Below the pieces are notes generated by a model that saw only the letters and a program-made list of their open reading frames with translations, had not been told where the DNA came from and did no database searches. From Streptomyces canus (GTDB lineage Bacteria > Actinomycetota > Actinomycetes > Streptomycetales > Streptomycetaceae): a stretch of 64,000 nucleotides of DNA. This document shows, piece by piece, positions 33,903 through 42,851 of the stretch (the first letter of the stretch is position 1; the number at the start of each line of letters is the position of its first letter). Location of the stretch: assembly GCF_030815415.1 (NCBI RefSeq), contig NZ_JAUSWW010000001.1, forward strand, positions 744,001-808,000. Reading direction: 5' to 3'. Made by a program: the position numbers and the translations under genes.

Positions 33903-34748
33903 TCAGACCGATGCGCCTTGCAGAGAGGGCCGGAAGGCATGGAGCGCGTCTCCACCTGGCTGAATGATGCCGAAACTGCTCTCCGGCACCTCGTTCCAGG
34001 CGCCGGAGAGGGCGCCCAGCGGTTCGGAGACGACCAGGCGAGTCTCATCGGAGATGTCCCGCAGGAACGCGGCATCAGGGTGGAGCGCACGCAGGGCGTC
34101 CACCTTGGTGCTGAAGTACAACGACCGCGAGCGGCCCTCACTGGAGTAGCGAAAGGCCCATACACGTTCCCCGTCGGCCACCGCGAGGGTCATCTGCAGC
34201 GGGTGACGGATGCCGTGCGCGTGCCCCACCTTCTCGACCAGGGCGGCCATACGCGCCACGGCATCGGGAGGGTTCTCCGCCAGGCCGAACGTGAGGGCCA
34301 GGAAGAACATCAGCTCGGAGTCGGTGGAACCCTCGATATCGGGATACAGGGCCGGGTCGACGGCCAGCGCGAGATCACGCCGGAGCCGGTCGAACCCGCT
34401 GATCGCCCCGTTGTGCATCCACATCCAGCGACCGCTCCGGAAGGGGTGGCAGTTGGTCTGCTGCACGGCAGTCCCGGTCGAGGCCCTGACGTGCGCGAAG
34501 AACAGACCCGAGCGAACGTGGTGGGCGACCTCCGACAGATTGCGGTTGCTCCAAGCCGGACCGACATCCCGCAGCACCGCCGGAGTGTCCGTGTCCCGCG
34601 CGTACCAGCCGACGCCGAAACCATCGCCGTTGGTCGTCTCCACCCCCATACGGGAGTGCAGGCTCTGGTCGATCAAGGAGTGTTCCGGCTTGAACAGGAC
34701 TTGGCTGAGAAGGACGGGCGTACCGGAGTAGGCGATCCAGCGGCACAT
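33903..34748 (-). CDS. Class II glutamine amidotransferase
   Basis: A 281-residue stand-alone class II (Ntn-type) amidotransferase domain. Cys2 (MCRWIAYSG) is the expected nucleophile after Met removal. ETTNGDGFGVGWYARD, FFAHVRAST and CHPFRSGRWMWMHNGAISGF are the family's substrate- and ammonia-site motifs. Similar proteins (YafJ/EgtC-like) remove glutamyl groups or hydrolyse glutamine. The start at 34748 is set by GGGGGAG and by Cys2; the upstream in-frame extension would bury the catalytic Cys. No synthase partner lies next to it. Confidence 0.9.
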   Translation of the reverse strand: MCRWIAYSGTPVLLSQVLFKPEHSLIDQSLHSRMGVETTNGDGFGVGWYARDTDTPAVLRDVGPAWSNRNLSEVAHHVRSGLFFAHVRASTGTAVQQTNCHPFRSGRWMWMHNGAISGFDRLRRDLALAVDPALYPDIEGSTDSELMFFLALTFGLAENPPDAVARMAALVEKVGHAHGIRHPLQMTLAVADGERVWAFRYSSEGRSRSLYFSTKVDALRALHPDAAFLRDISDETRLVVSEPLGALSGAWNEVPESSFGIIQPGGDALHAFRPSLQGASV

Positions 34749-34893
34749 TTCGGCTCCCCCGTTTCTTGTATCGGAGGTATCGAGTGATGGTTCATGCAGC
34801 CCGCTCACGGTCGGTGCGGTCGCCGTGCTCCGCTGCCGGTACCCGTTTTGCGACGAGGACGGGTACCAGCCCGAGACAGATCGAGAGAGCAGG

Positions 34894-35250
34894 TCAGGGC
34901 TTGCTCCGGGTCTGGGCTTCCGTCTCGGCCATTGCCTCGGCCTCGGCCTCGGCCAGCGCGATGGTGATGCCGAGTGCCTCGGTGATGTGAGTCGCGGCCG
35001 ACATGACACGTGCGGTGCCGACGACTGGCGCGATGGCAACGAGAACGTCCTGCAATACCTCGGGGGTCAGGTCGGCCTTGAGGGCAGGGTCGACATACGC
35101 GAGGTAGGAGATGGCCGGGGCGTCCATGGCCGCGAGCGCGGCCAGGCGGGTGAGAATGAACGTTTTCTCGTCCAGGCCACATCGCTCGATCGAGTCGACC
35201 GTCATGGCAACGAGCGTGTCGAGAACGGGAGTGTCTGACTGCATGGCCAT
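34894..35250 (-). CDS. Carboxymuconolactone decarboxylase-like protein
   Basis: A 118-residue all-helical protein: TLVAMTVDSIERCGLDEKTF, ILTRLAALAAMDAPAISYLA and a second half with EVLQDVLVAIAPVVGTARVM. This matches the CMD/AhpD-like fold of small actinobacterial proteins. Only one Cys (in ERCGLDEKT) is present, so the AhpD CxxC redox pair is absent and peroxidase-reductase activity is unlikely. The C-terminus has an Ala-Glu repeat (AEAEAEAMAETEA). It lies upstream of the amidotransferase gene in the same direction. Confidence 0.75.
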   Translation of the reverse strand: MAMQSDTPVLDTLVAMTVDSIERCGLDEKTFILTRLAALAAMDAPAISYLAYVDPALKADLTPEVLQDVLVAIAPVVGTARVMSAATHITEALGITIALAEAEAEAMAETEAQTRSKP

Positions 35251-35689
35251 CCCGAGGCCGCCTTCCGGTGGTGTTCGGAGCCGACACACTCCTCGCCCCT
35301 CAGCCACGGGCCCCTCCCGCGCCAGCCGTTTACTCATCCACGGTAGGAGCGGCGAGAGCCAACCGCATGTCGGACCGAGCAGGCGATCGAGCCATCCTCC
35401 GCCCGGCCACAGCCTCGGAGCTCATTCTCATTCCGCACCTCGTGTGCGGATTCCGCTGGTCAGGTACGGGATCGCAGCTGCCACGGAAGGCTTGCCTCCT
35501 TGCCGGTCGCGATGTCGCGGGATGGCGGATGCCGTCGATGTGCGTCGTGTGGGAAACACGTGGGAGCGATGCTCTGGCGTTGATCGGCTGGTCTGCGCAG
35601 GCACCGCTGACTTTGTCGGGCGCGCTCCTGCACAGCTGGGAGGACCGCTTCGGCGCCCAGGTCGTCGCGGTGTTCGGCCAGTGGGGCGC
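35251..35689. other. Intergenic and IS-flanking DNA, no gene seen
   Basis: Between the CMD-like gene and the IS630 remnant. Long frames exist on both strands but none shows a family motif; the minus-strand frame continuing from the transposase loses homology after the LSFDK site. Confidence 0.3.
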
Positions 35690-36263
35690 ATCTCTTGTCG
35701 AAGGACAGCACCACGGCCCCGCCGGGTGGGTTGAGGCACACGTCGCAGATGCCGGCAGCTCGCTGCCAGAAGTCCGGCGTGTCCCGACGGGTGAGCCAGC
35801 CCCGCGGCCGGTGGGGTTCGAGGTCCAAGTCCGCCAGGATCCGACCGGCCTGGGACGGCGAGATCGCGGCGAAGGCCATCCCCGCCACCTCCACGGCGAT
35901 CCCGCGATGGGACCAGGACGACTCCGGATGCGCGGGCGCGCCGGTGGCTGCGGCCACCACGCGGACGCGCACCTGGGACCCGTAGGTACGAGGCCCACCC
36001 AACCGTTTCGCGTCGTGGAGAGTGGCCAGGCCACCGGAGACGAAGCGGCCCCGCCCCGAGCGCACCGTGTTGACGCTGGCCTTCGGCTCACGTGCGATCG
36101 CGGCGTTGGCCAGTCCGTCGGCCGCCGCGAGGACGATCTTCGCCCGCAGTGCCTGCCGCACCTGCGCGGTCACGGACGCTGCCAGCCGTCGCAGACGCGC
36201 TCGCACCGGCTCGGCAAGTGCCACCACAACTGCCGCCGGAGCCGCGTTGGTGGCACAAGGCAT
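35690..36263 (-). mobile_element. IS630-family transposase, truncated
   Basis: Starts at 36263 with VRARLRRLAASVTAQVRQAL, RAKIVLAAADGLANAAIARE (helix-turn-helix) and continues through GPRTYGSQVRVRVV, ISPSQAGRILADLDLEPHRP and WLTRRDTPDFWQRA to VVLSFDK, where the first catalytic Asp of the DDE domain lies. The remaining catalytic domain is missing, so the element cannot transpose. A conserved Leu is changed in several places, consistent with decay. No inverted repeats or target duplication are obvious. Confidence 0.75.
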
Positions 36264-36300
36264 GGGACTTTCCTGGCCGCCCGGCTCCTTGCCCCGGGGA

Positions 36301-37113
36301 CTACGCAAGGGCCGCTGCGAGCGGGGAACGGGGCTCGCGGCCCAGCAGTTGTCGCAGGTCACCACCGGTGTGGCACATGAATCCGGCAGCGATGGCGGAG
36401 TAGGTGCCCACCAGCATCGGCACCTGGAACGGCTCGGCGCCGGAAGCGGAGAGGCGGGAGCGGGCCTGGGCGAGTGTCTCCGGCTCGTAGGCGACGTGCG
36501 GCCCGTGGGCGTGCGCCAGATCAGTGCCGCCGATGGCCTGCTCACCGACGAGTTCATAGATGCGCCCCGCATGAGCGGCAGCTTCCACCGTCACTCGTAC
36601 CGCGGCGTCGGCCAGATCCGCACGTGCCACGGCCGCCAGTCGGCCCTCGCCGAGTGGGGCAGTGATCCGCCCGTCCTCCGACGGCGCCGCCAGCCAGGCC
36701 AACAACTCGGCGTAGAGGCCATTGCGCAGGATCGTCCAGCCCATGGTGCTCTGCTGGAGACGACGCTCGGTCCAGCGGTGCGGCAGGGCGTAGGGAAGGT
36801 GGTCGCCATCGGCGGTCAAGCTCGTATAGACGACATGTCCCACACCGGCTTCCTGGGCCGCGTCGATAGCCCTGCCGTGCCGGGCCATGACGGTGTCATC
36901 CTCGCCGTAGCCTGCCGAGATCATCAGCAGCACGTCCACGCCCTGGAAGCCCGTGATCAGCGTGTCGGGATCGTCGAAGTCGATGCGGCGGACAGGCAGC
37001 GGAGCCTCGAATCGCTGAGGTTCGCGCGTTCCGAGGACGGTGTCGTCGCGGTCGGCCAGCCGTTCGGCGATCAGTGCGCCCAGGGCGCCCGTGGCTCCAG
37101 TAACCAGGATCAT
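36301..37113 (-). CDS. NAD(P)-binding NmrA/QOR2-like protein
   Basis: A 270-residue atypical SDR. The N-terminal Rossmann motif is VTGATGALGALIAERLADRD, followed by VRRIDFDDPDTLITGFQGVD and LLMISAG, as in NmrA/quinone oxidoreductase 2-type proteins. The catalytic Tyr-Lys pair of classical SDRs is not evident, so it may be a redox sensor or a quinone reductase. It is divergent from the HxlR regulator, with 85 bp between starts. This is the classic arrangement for HxlR-controlled NAD(P)H-binding proteins. The IS630 remnant lies 37 bp after its stop. Confidence 0.88.
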   Translation of the reverse strand: MILVTGATGALGALIAERLADRDDTVLGTREPQRFEAPLPVRRIDFDDPDTLITGFQGVDVLLMISAGYGEDDTVMARHGRAIDAAQEAGVGHVVYTSLTADGDHLPYALPHRWTERRLQQSTMGWTILRNGLYAELLAWLAAPSEDGRITAPLGEGRLAAVARADLADAAVRVTVEAAAHAGRIYELVGEQAIGGTDLAHAHGPHVAYEPETLAQARSRLSASGAEPFQVPMLVGTYSAIAAGFMCHTGGDLRQLLGREPRSPLAAALA

Positions 37114-37198
37114 GAAGGTCTTCCCGTTCCGGTAGGTTCTCTGCGGTAACCGGGATCATCCTGCGGGTTTGCGTCAGGGCGCGTAAGGAGGCACTTCA

Positions 37199-37612
37199 AT
37201 GTCAGTGGGGCACACGGAGGTAACCACCGAGCCCGTCGTCAGCTGCGGGGACGAGCACGAGGACTGCGGGATCCGCGAGGTGCTCGACCGGATCGGGGAC
37301 AAATGGTCGGTCCTGGTGGTGGTCGAACTGGCCCAGGGCGTACGCCGTTTCCGGCAGCTGCAACGCGCCGTACCCGGTATCTCACAGCGGATGCTGACGC
37401 TCACCGTGCGTCGGCTGGAACGGGACGGGCTTATCACCCGGACCGTGTATCCGACCGTGCCTCCGCAGGTCGAGTACGAGCTCACAGCGATGGGCCACAG
37501 CCTCACACATCTGGTGAAAGCCCTCGCCGACTGGTCGTCAGAACACCGTGGCGTCATCTCTCGAGCACGCCAGGAATGGGATGCCGAACATCCCGACTCC
37601 GGAATCCGCTGA
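37199..37612 (+). CDS. HxlR-family winged-helix regulator
   Basis: A 137-residue protein with the HxlR core: [40 protein letters not shown] and [21 protein letters not shown] strong AAGGAGG site lies 8 bases before the ATG. Cys residues at 16 and 23 lie before the winged helix; some family members sense electrophiles through a Cys in this place. It should repress the divergent NmrA-like gene. The shared 85-bp spacer shows no clear palindrome. Confidence 0.9.
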   Translation: MSVGHTEVTTEPVVSCGDEHEDCGIREVLDRIGDKWSVLVVVELAQGVRRFRQLQRAVPGISQRMLTLTVRRLERDGLITRTVYPTVPPQVEYELTAMGHSLTHLVKALADWSSEHRGVISRARQEWDAEHPDSGIR

Positions 37613-38138
37613 ACAAAAGGCCCCAGTTACCGGCTGAAGAACCGCCTCAACGCCATCGAGCGAGACAACGACGTGGCCTGACCGGCTGCGATCAAGACAA
37701 CGGGTTCTCTCCCGGCGGGATGAAGGCGTCGGCGCCCTCGGCATCCTCGACATGCCCTGGGCATCGACCGTGATGGCCGTCGCCCGCCCCTGCGACGTGA
37801 TGAGCCAGGCCAGCACCTCGGGAAGCGGCCCATGGGTAGTCTCTTGAAGCGGGTCTCGGGAATCCGCTGGAACGAACTCCGTGACGCACAGCAGGCGTCG
37901 GCTGGAACCATCCCCCTCTGTTGTCCCGCCACCGCCATCAGCGCCAGACCGCGAGGGCATTCGCGTCATGTGACGCGCGGATGGTGAGTCAGCGACCGGG
38001 TCACTTCACGATGGGCCGCACGAGCCACCTCGAACTCTTCAGTGTGTTCGTCGAGTTCGCCCTGCTTGTTCGACAACTGCCGTTCCAGCTCACGACAAAG
38101 GGCCGACCACGCCGCGCCGAACGACGTAGGGGGGCGCT
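37613..38138. other. Decayed DNA, no gene seen
   Basis: About 520 bases between the HxlR gene and the dehydrogenase. Minus-strand frames (for example LPEVLAWLITSQGRATAITV) have a protein-like feel but I cannot place them; a lost transposase is possible. Confidence 0.3.
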
Positions 38139-39182
38139 TCACGACGACGGCCTACAGCGTCGCTCCGCGGGCAGGGAAAGCGCCACCTTGCCCGTGGCGC
38201 GGCCCGCGAGAAGGTGTCGGACGGCTGCGGCAGTCTCGGCGAGCGGATAGACGCGGTCCACGACGGGGCTGAGCGTGCCCGCGTCGATGAGAACGGTCAG
38301 GTCGCGCAGCCCATCGGCGTGCTCCGAGGAAATGAAGGTGCCCAGACGTTGGCCGGTGAACGGGGAGAGCATCTGCGCGCGGAGCTGCCGGTCGGTGCCG
38401 CCGAGCCAGAGGCCGTTCGTCTCGCCGCCGGTGATGACCAGCCTGCCGCGGGGCGTGAGGGCGCGGCGCAGATCCCTCAGACCGCGGTTGCCCGCGATGT
38501 CGATGATGGCGTCGTAGCGGCGCGGGCCGGCAAGGAAGTCCTCGCGGGTGTAGTCGATCACGTCGTCGGCGCCCAGCGCCCTTACAGCGTCGAGTTTGGG
38601 GGTGCTCGCGACGGCCGTGACCCGGGCGCCGAAGGTGTGGGCGAGTTGGACGGCGAAGGTGCCTACGCCGCCGGCGGCTCCCGTGATCAGGACCTGCTGG
38701 CCCTCCTGCACATTGGCCTTGTCGCGAATCGCCTGGAGTGCGGTGAGCGCGCTGACGGGTACCGTCGCCGCTTCCTCGAAGGTGAGTCCGGTCGGTTTGG
38801 GCGCGATCCTGTCGGGACGGGTGGCGGCGTACTCGGCGAACGCCGCCACTGCCGTGCCGTAGACCTCATCGCCGGGCGCGAAGGCGGTCACGTCGGTACC
38901 GACCGCCTCGACGATCCCGGCGATGTTGCGGCCGGGGTTGGGGAGCTTCGGCCTGCGCAGCCCGCTCACGGGCCGGATCGCGTACGGCAGACCGGCCATC
39001 ATGTGCCAGGTGCCCCGGTCCACGCTGGATGCGCGTACACGGACCAACACCTCGGCCCGCCCGATGCTGGGCCTGGGCAGCCGCGCCGTGCGCAGTACGG
39101 CTTCCGGCTCGGCACCGTAACGCTCCTGTACGACGGCCGCCATCATGTTGGTCGCACTGCTGGTTGCGATCGGCTCGCTCAT
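38139..39182 (-). CDS. NAD(P)-dependent quinone oxidoreductase-like MDR protein
   Basis: A 347-residue medium-chain dehydrogenase without zinc ligands: MAAVVQERYGAEPEAVLRTA, VLVRVRASSVDRGTWHMMAG, the NADPH motif ITGAAGGVGTFAVQLAHTFG and the C-terminal GRATGKVALSL. The RASSVDRGxWHxMxGxPY variant is typical of actinobacterial NAD(P)-dependent alcohol dehydrogenases of this class. ATG 39182 follows GGAAG. It is divergent from the TetR gene, with a strong palindrome between them, indicating control by that repressor. The substrate is unknown; quinones or enones are likely. Confidence 0.92.
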   Translation of the reverse strand: MSEPIATSSATNMMAAVVQERYGAEPEAVLRTARLPRPSIGRAEVLVRVRASSVDRGTWHMMAGLPYAIRPVSGLRRPKLPNPGRNIAGIVEAVGTDVTAFAPGDEVYGTAVAAFAEYAATRPDRIAPKPTGLTFEEAATVPVSALTALQAIRDKANVQEGQQVLITGAAGGVGTFAVQLAHTFGARVTAVASTPKLDAVRALGADDVIDYTREDFLAGPRRYDAIIDIAGNRGLRDLRRALTPRGRLVITGGETNGLWLGGTDRQLRAQMLSPFTGQRLGTFISSEHADGLRDLTVLIDAGTLSPVVDRVYPLAETAAAVRHLLAGRATGKVALSLPAERRCRPSS

Positions 39183-39230
39183 CGTCACTGCTTCCCGTTG
39201 AGTCTTCCGCGCGTTCACGGCGCAGTCAGA

Positions 39231-39263
39231 CTTACGCCGTAAGTACAACACTTACGGCGTAAG
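39231..39263. promoter_or_regulatory. Paired palindromic operator between MDR gene and TetR gene
   Basis: CTTACGCCGTAAG (39231-39243) and its exact reverse complement CTTACGGCGTAAG (39251-39263), separated by 7 bases. Each half is itself nearly palindromic, so the site could hold two repressor dimers. It lies 33 bp before the TetR gene and 48 bp before the MDR gene. Confidence 0.75.
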
Positions 39264-39296
39264 CTCGTCAACGCAGGAAGACGATGTGAGGGAGTG

Positions 39297-39971
39297 ATGT
39301 CCACCGTGACCCGACGTACCGTCCGGCAGCCTGCCCGCGAGACGCTCAGCCGGCAGCGGGTGCTGCATGTCGCCGTCGAGCTCGCCGACGCCGGTGGCCT
39401 GGAGACGCTCAGCATGCGCAAGCTCGGCCAGGCCGTCGGCGTCGAGGCAATGTCCTTGTACAACCATGTGACCAACAAGGAAGACCTGATCGACGGCATG
39501 GTTGACCTGGTCTTCGGCGAAGTCGAACTGCCGGCGCCGGGGGACGGCTGGCGACAGGCGATGCGTCAGCGGGCCGTCTCCATGCGCCTCGCGCTGACCC
39601 GCCACCGCTGGGCCATCGGGCTCATGGCGTCACGTTCCACTCCAGGCCCGGCCACTCTTCGTCATCACGACGCCGTTCTCGGCTGCCTGCGTCAGGGAGG
39701 GTTCTCCCTCACTCTGACTGCCCACGCCGTCTCGGTGCTCGACAGCTACATCTACGGGTTCGCCCTGCAGGAGAAAGCCTTGCCCTTCGACTCCCCGGAG
39801 GAGACCGCCGAACTGGCGGACTCCATCATGAGCGGTTTCGGCGATGGCGAGTACCCGCACCTGACCGAGATCGCCACCGCTCACGTCATGCGTCCCGGGT
39901 ACGACTACGGCGACGAGTTCGAATTCGGACTGGACCTCATCCTCGACGGCCTCCAGCAAGCGGCGGGCTGA
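39297..39971 (+). CDS. TetR/AcrR-family regulator
   Basis: A 224-residue repressor. The helix-turn-helix covers about residues 20-62 ([20 protein letters not shown]), and the C-terminal domain ([39 protein letters not shown]) is the TetR_C type seen in tetracycline-like ligand sensors. The start is ATG 39297 or GTG 39294, both close behind GAGGGAG. It most likely binds the paired palindrome 33 bp upstream to repress itself and the divergent dehydrogenase gene. Confidence 0.92.
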   Translation: MSTVTRRTVRQPARETLSRQRVLHVAVELADAGGLETLSMRKLGQAVGVEAMSLYNHVTNKEDLIDGMVDLVFGEVELPAPGDGWRQAMRQRAVSMRLALTRHRWAIGLMASRSTPGPATLRHHDAVLGCLRQGGFSLTLTAHAVSVLDSYIYGFALQEKALPFDSPEETAELADSIMSGFGDGEYPHLTEIATAHVMRPGYDYGDEFEFGLDLILDGLQQAAG

Positions 39972-40069
39972 CGAGCTGGCGGCGTACCCGCAGCACCCGG
40001 CGCGTTGTCATGTCGAACTGATGGGCCTGATGAGCCCGATGATGCCAGCGCACTGGGCCGCGGCGGTGG

Positions 40070-40440
40070 TCGTGGAGGTGAGCCATCTGGGCTTCGTGCG
40101 TGGCACCCGGGCTCTCGCTCCAGCGTATGGTTCCGCGGGACGCCGGCGTGATCGTGCAAGTCGGCTCCCCCTCGGTCACGCCGAGCTCCGGCGCACATCG
40201 GCACGGCCGGGTGGGTGTCACTGTGGTGCAGATGCCGGCGTTCCACACTCCGCAGTTCTCCTGGCTCTTGACCCGTTTGTCGAAGCGCCCCAGCCCGTAC
40301 CGCCCGTCGTGTACAAGCCGCAGGTGGCCGTGAGAGCCGTAGGCAACGCGGCGGGCCATCCGCTCCGCAAGCAGCACTGCGTAGGCGCCTCCACGGCCGC
40401 GACCATCCTCGCGAACAAACTGTCGCCCCCGTGCCGCTCG
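40070..40440 (+). pseudogene. SDR-family remnant with frameshifts and deletion
   Basis: Pieces of one short-chain dehydrogenase are spread over three frames: EVSHLGFVRGT, then MVPRDAGVIVQVGS, then VGVTVVQMPAFHTPQFSWLL and finally VYKPQVAVRAVGNAAGHPLR with VGASTAATILANKL. In order they match the SDR group with GVIVQVGSALAYR...YCGAKHA...VQMPALNTPQF. The YxxxK catalytic segment between VGS and VGV is deleted. Its upstream half is absent. The gene is dead. Confidence 0.6.
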
Positions 40441-40528
40441 TGTCAGCCGCCGTGACGGAATCGGCGGCGGTGGGTGGGGGCGCGGCGATTCGGCGCACGC
40501 GGCGACGATAGCCCGGCACGGGGGCCGC

Positions 40529-41017
40529 TCAGTTCGCTGGGTGGCCCGGGGTGATGTCGTGGGTGTCGTTCAACGTCAGCACGGGGGTGCGGCTGCCCGT
40601 GAGTCTGTCCGCCGCCTCCGGCGCGAGCAGGAAACCGACGTGGTCGCCGCCGTCGATCCGGTTCTCCACGCGACCGACAAACCAGGCGGGAGCCTCGTCC
40701 AGGATCGGCAGACCGCCTGGCTCCGCGTGCCACGGGACCTCGGTGAACTTGTCGGTGTGGTCGCCGGTCTCACCGCCGAAGAGCCGGGCCAGCCGGTCCT
40801 GGTCGCGGCGCAGAAGATGGACCGCGAGTCGGTCGGCGCGCTCGGCCACCCGGTAGGTCCGGTTGGCTCTGGACAGCCAGACCATGAACCGGGCGGGCTG
40901 AATCGAGCACTGCGAGGCGAATCCGACCAGGCATCCGGCCTTTTCCCCGTCGGCCTCCACGGTCACGACGTACATCGGGTAGTCGAGCAGATCGGTGAAA
41001 GGATCGAGATCGGTCAT
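40529..41017 (-). CDS. Flavin reductase-family protein
   Basis: A 162-residue protein of the FMN-binding split-barrel fold: YPMYVVTVEADGEKAGCLVG, FASQCSIQPARFMVWLSRAN, RTYRVAERADRLAVHLL and FVGRVENRIDGGDHVGFLLA. This is the flavin-reductase-like domain that supplies reduced FMN/FAD or uses F420-like cofactors. It has no monooxygenase partner next door. ATG 41017 is preferred to 41038 because the conserved domain begins right after it. Confidence 0.88.
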   Translation of the reverse strand: MTDLDPFTDLLDYPMYVVTVEADGEKAGCLVGFASQCSIQPARFMVWLSRANRTYRVAERADRLAVHLLRRDQDRLARLFGGETGDHTDKFTEVPWHAEPGGLPILDEAPAWFVGRVENRIDGGDHVGFLLAPEAADRLTGSRTPVLTLNDTHDITPGHPAN

Positions 41018-41989
41018 GGTATTCGGCTCCCGCCTCAAGAGATCGGATATGGGTCAAGCATTCACCAGTACCGTTCCCCGCACCGCTGCGGTGTGCCGGC
41101 GTTCCGCTGATCTCCTCGGTCACCTCAATGCCTGTGTCTTCACCCGCCAAGAGCCATGGGCAGCCGAGGCGCGGGCGGGCGCCGCTGGGCCGGGGGCCGT
41201 CGGTGAGGTGGACTACAGCACCGGAATGGAGCTCCTGACGGCCGCGACGGGCGCGTGGTCCGCGGCCGCGTCACGGCCTGGGTCTGCCCGCAGGAGGACG
41301 AACTCAGCCTCGATGGTCGTCTCCAGGATGTGCTCGCGTCCACGGGCCCACCGCCGACCTTGGTGACCGGCCCTGCCTACCTGCGCCCGGGCTCTGGCCT
41401 GGCAGGTGGTTTCGTTTGGATCACTGAAAGCGCAGGCGTCCAGTGGCTCCATGGGCGGCTGCGATGTCAGTGCCACGGTCTACGGTGCGATCATGTCGTT
41501 GCCCTGCCCAACGGTCTGCCTATGGGCCGGTTCGTATCCTGTGGTCCCGTAGAGGTGCCGGTCTCTGACGAGTTCCCTCAGGCGCCCCACGGCGCACACG
41601 GCTCAGGCAAGCCCCAAGGGCTTCGCGGGTAGAGCAGATTCGTGAGGCCCGTTGCCACTGCCACCGTGGTGCTGGCGACTGCGGGTGCAGGTCGCCGGAG
41701 TGAGCGTCGTGGACCTCCACCCGCGGCTGGAGGCGGTATCGGCGGCCCCGGGCCAGTCGGGCCTGGCTGAGGTGGAGCTACGGCCGGTGTCGGTGGGCGC
41801 GGAGGCGCAGCCGCTGCGGGCGTCGGGCAAGACGGTGGCCGTCGTGGGCGCAGATTTCAGGTATCGAGCGATCACGAACCGAGGAAGACCGAACCTGACG
41901 CCCACTCAAAGCTGTCGAGAACGGCTGGAGAAGTGGCCGCCCGCCACCAGCGGTCACCGTCTTCCCGGTCCCGGGAGCGGTACCGGCCG
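41018..41989. other. Long gap without intact genes
   Basis: Nearly 1 kb with long but unconvincing frames on both strands. A plus-strand segment at 41700-41870 (VSVVDLHPRLEAVSAAPGQS, SGKTVAVVGADFRY) and a minus-strand one at 41213-41330 (REHILETTIEAEFVLLRADP) look protein-like but match nothing I recognise. I take it as decayed DNA. Confidence 0.3.
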
Positions 41990-42125
41990 CTTCGCCCCGG
42001 CGCAGGACATCACGTTCCCCGCCCAGACGTCCGGCTACACCGGACACCACACCCTGTTCGTCATCTGGCAGGCCTCGCACCTGGACCAGGCCTACATGTG
42101 GTGCAGCGACGTCAACTTCGGCTGA
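41990..42125 (+). pseudogene. AA10 lytic polysaccharide monooxygenase, C-terminal remnant
   Basis: The frame ends TGHHTLFVIWQASHLDQAYM then WCSDVNFG and a stop. This is the end of AA10 (chitin-binding type 3) copper monooxygenases, which close with GxHxIxxxWQxSHxDQxYxxCSDVNFG. The N-terminal catalytic His and the rest of the barrel are absent, so only the last 40 or so residues survive. Confidence 0.65.
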
Positions 42126-42288
42126 TCCGGCCAGCACCGCACACGGCACCGGCCTCTGCCGGACACCCGTAACCCGCCGCCCGGCCGACCGAGCTCCGTC
42201 GGGGTGAGAGACCCATCTGGTCACCCTGCCCCGACAGGGCTTGCCGCGCTCCTGGCCTCGCGTTGGACCAGAGCCTGAGTCGTGATCG

Positions 42289-42315
42289 TGCTGCACCCCC
42301 TGTCGAGGTGCAGCA
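42289..42315. terminator. Stem-loop, probable bidirectional terminator
   Basis: A perfect 9-bp stem, TGCTGCACC (42289-42297) with GGTGCAGCA (42307-42315), around a 9-base loop. It sits 30 bp after the stop of the convergent secreted-protein gene and after the AA10 remnant. No T-run follows, which is usual in high-GC actinobacteria. Confidence 0.6.
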
Positions 42316-42344
42316 CCACAACCGTCGGGTAAGGCGTCGTAACG

Positions 42345-42851
42345 TCAGCCGTACAGCGCCACGCGCGGTTGGACGGTACCCACGGCACCAGGGGTTATCA
42401 CCGAGACCCGGTACCGCTCCGTGAGCGTCTCGCCCGGACGAAGGGTGCGCTGCACACTCACGAGATCGGTGAACAGCGTGCCGGTCTGGCTCGCGACGGG
42501 TACCGCTTCGCGAGAGCCGTCGGCGTTGCGCCGCTCGACCTGGATGTCAGTAGGCGCCAGGAAGGGGCCCGCATCAGGGGACTCCACGAGAATTTGCGGA
42601 GCCACAACCTGGTCCACGGATGAGTCATTGCGGTAGGACAGGACGAACGTGTGCGACTTCCCCGAGGCCGGGAGAGCTCTCGTGGGGAGGTTCACGAAGT
42701 CGACGGGAAACAGGGCCGCCGTCTCGTCGCCCTCAGCGGCAGTTGCCGCCGCAGCTGTGCTCGCCATGGCGGTGCCCGCACCGGCCACGCCCACGAGCGC
42801 GGTGGCGAGGGCCAAGGCCGCCGCTGCCAGGCGGTAGTTGGTCAATGACAC
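42345..42851 (-). CDS. Secreted protein of unknown function
   Basis: A 168-residue exported protein. The signal peptide runs to about residue 31 (basic start MSLTNYR, hydrophobic LAAAALALATALVGVAGAGT, AMA-S cleavage site). The mature part is beta-rich: HTFVLSYRNDSSVDQVVAPQ, DIQVERRNADGSREAVPVAS and RTLRPGETLTERYRVSVITP, resembling an Ig-like or DUF11-like fold. It has no cysteines or catalytic motif. A long AT-rich upstream region may hold its promoter. I do not recognise the family. Confidence 0.75.
   Translation of the reverse strand: MSLTNYRLAAAALALATALVGVAGAGTAMASTAAAATAAEGDETAALFPVDFVNLPTRALPASGKSHTFVLSYRNDSSVDQVVAPQILVESPDAGPFLAPTDIQVERRNADGSREAVPVASQTGTLFTDLVSVQRTLRPGETLTERYRVSVITPGAVGTVQPRVALYG

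Noticed and set aside
31980..34787. 935-codon plus-strand frame opposite the LAL regulator
   Set aside because: The longest frame in the area but antisense; the opposite strand has Walker A and LuxR HTH motifs.
37613..38138. Possible ISAs1/IS5-like transposase in the minus strand
   Set aside because: A few protein-like phrases but no catalytic motif or ordered homology could be established.
42198..42235. GTCGGGG...CCCCGAC with inner GGGTGA...TCACCC as another copy of the CTCACCC operator
   Set aside because: Orientation and spacing differ (13-base centre, reversed arms), and no minus- or plus-strand gene start lies at the proper distance; more likely a hairpin near gene ends.
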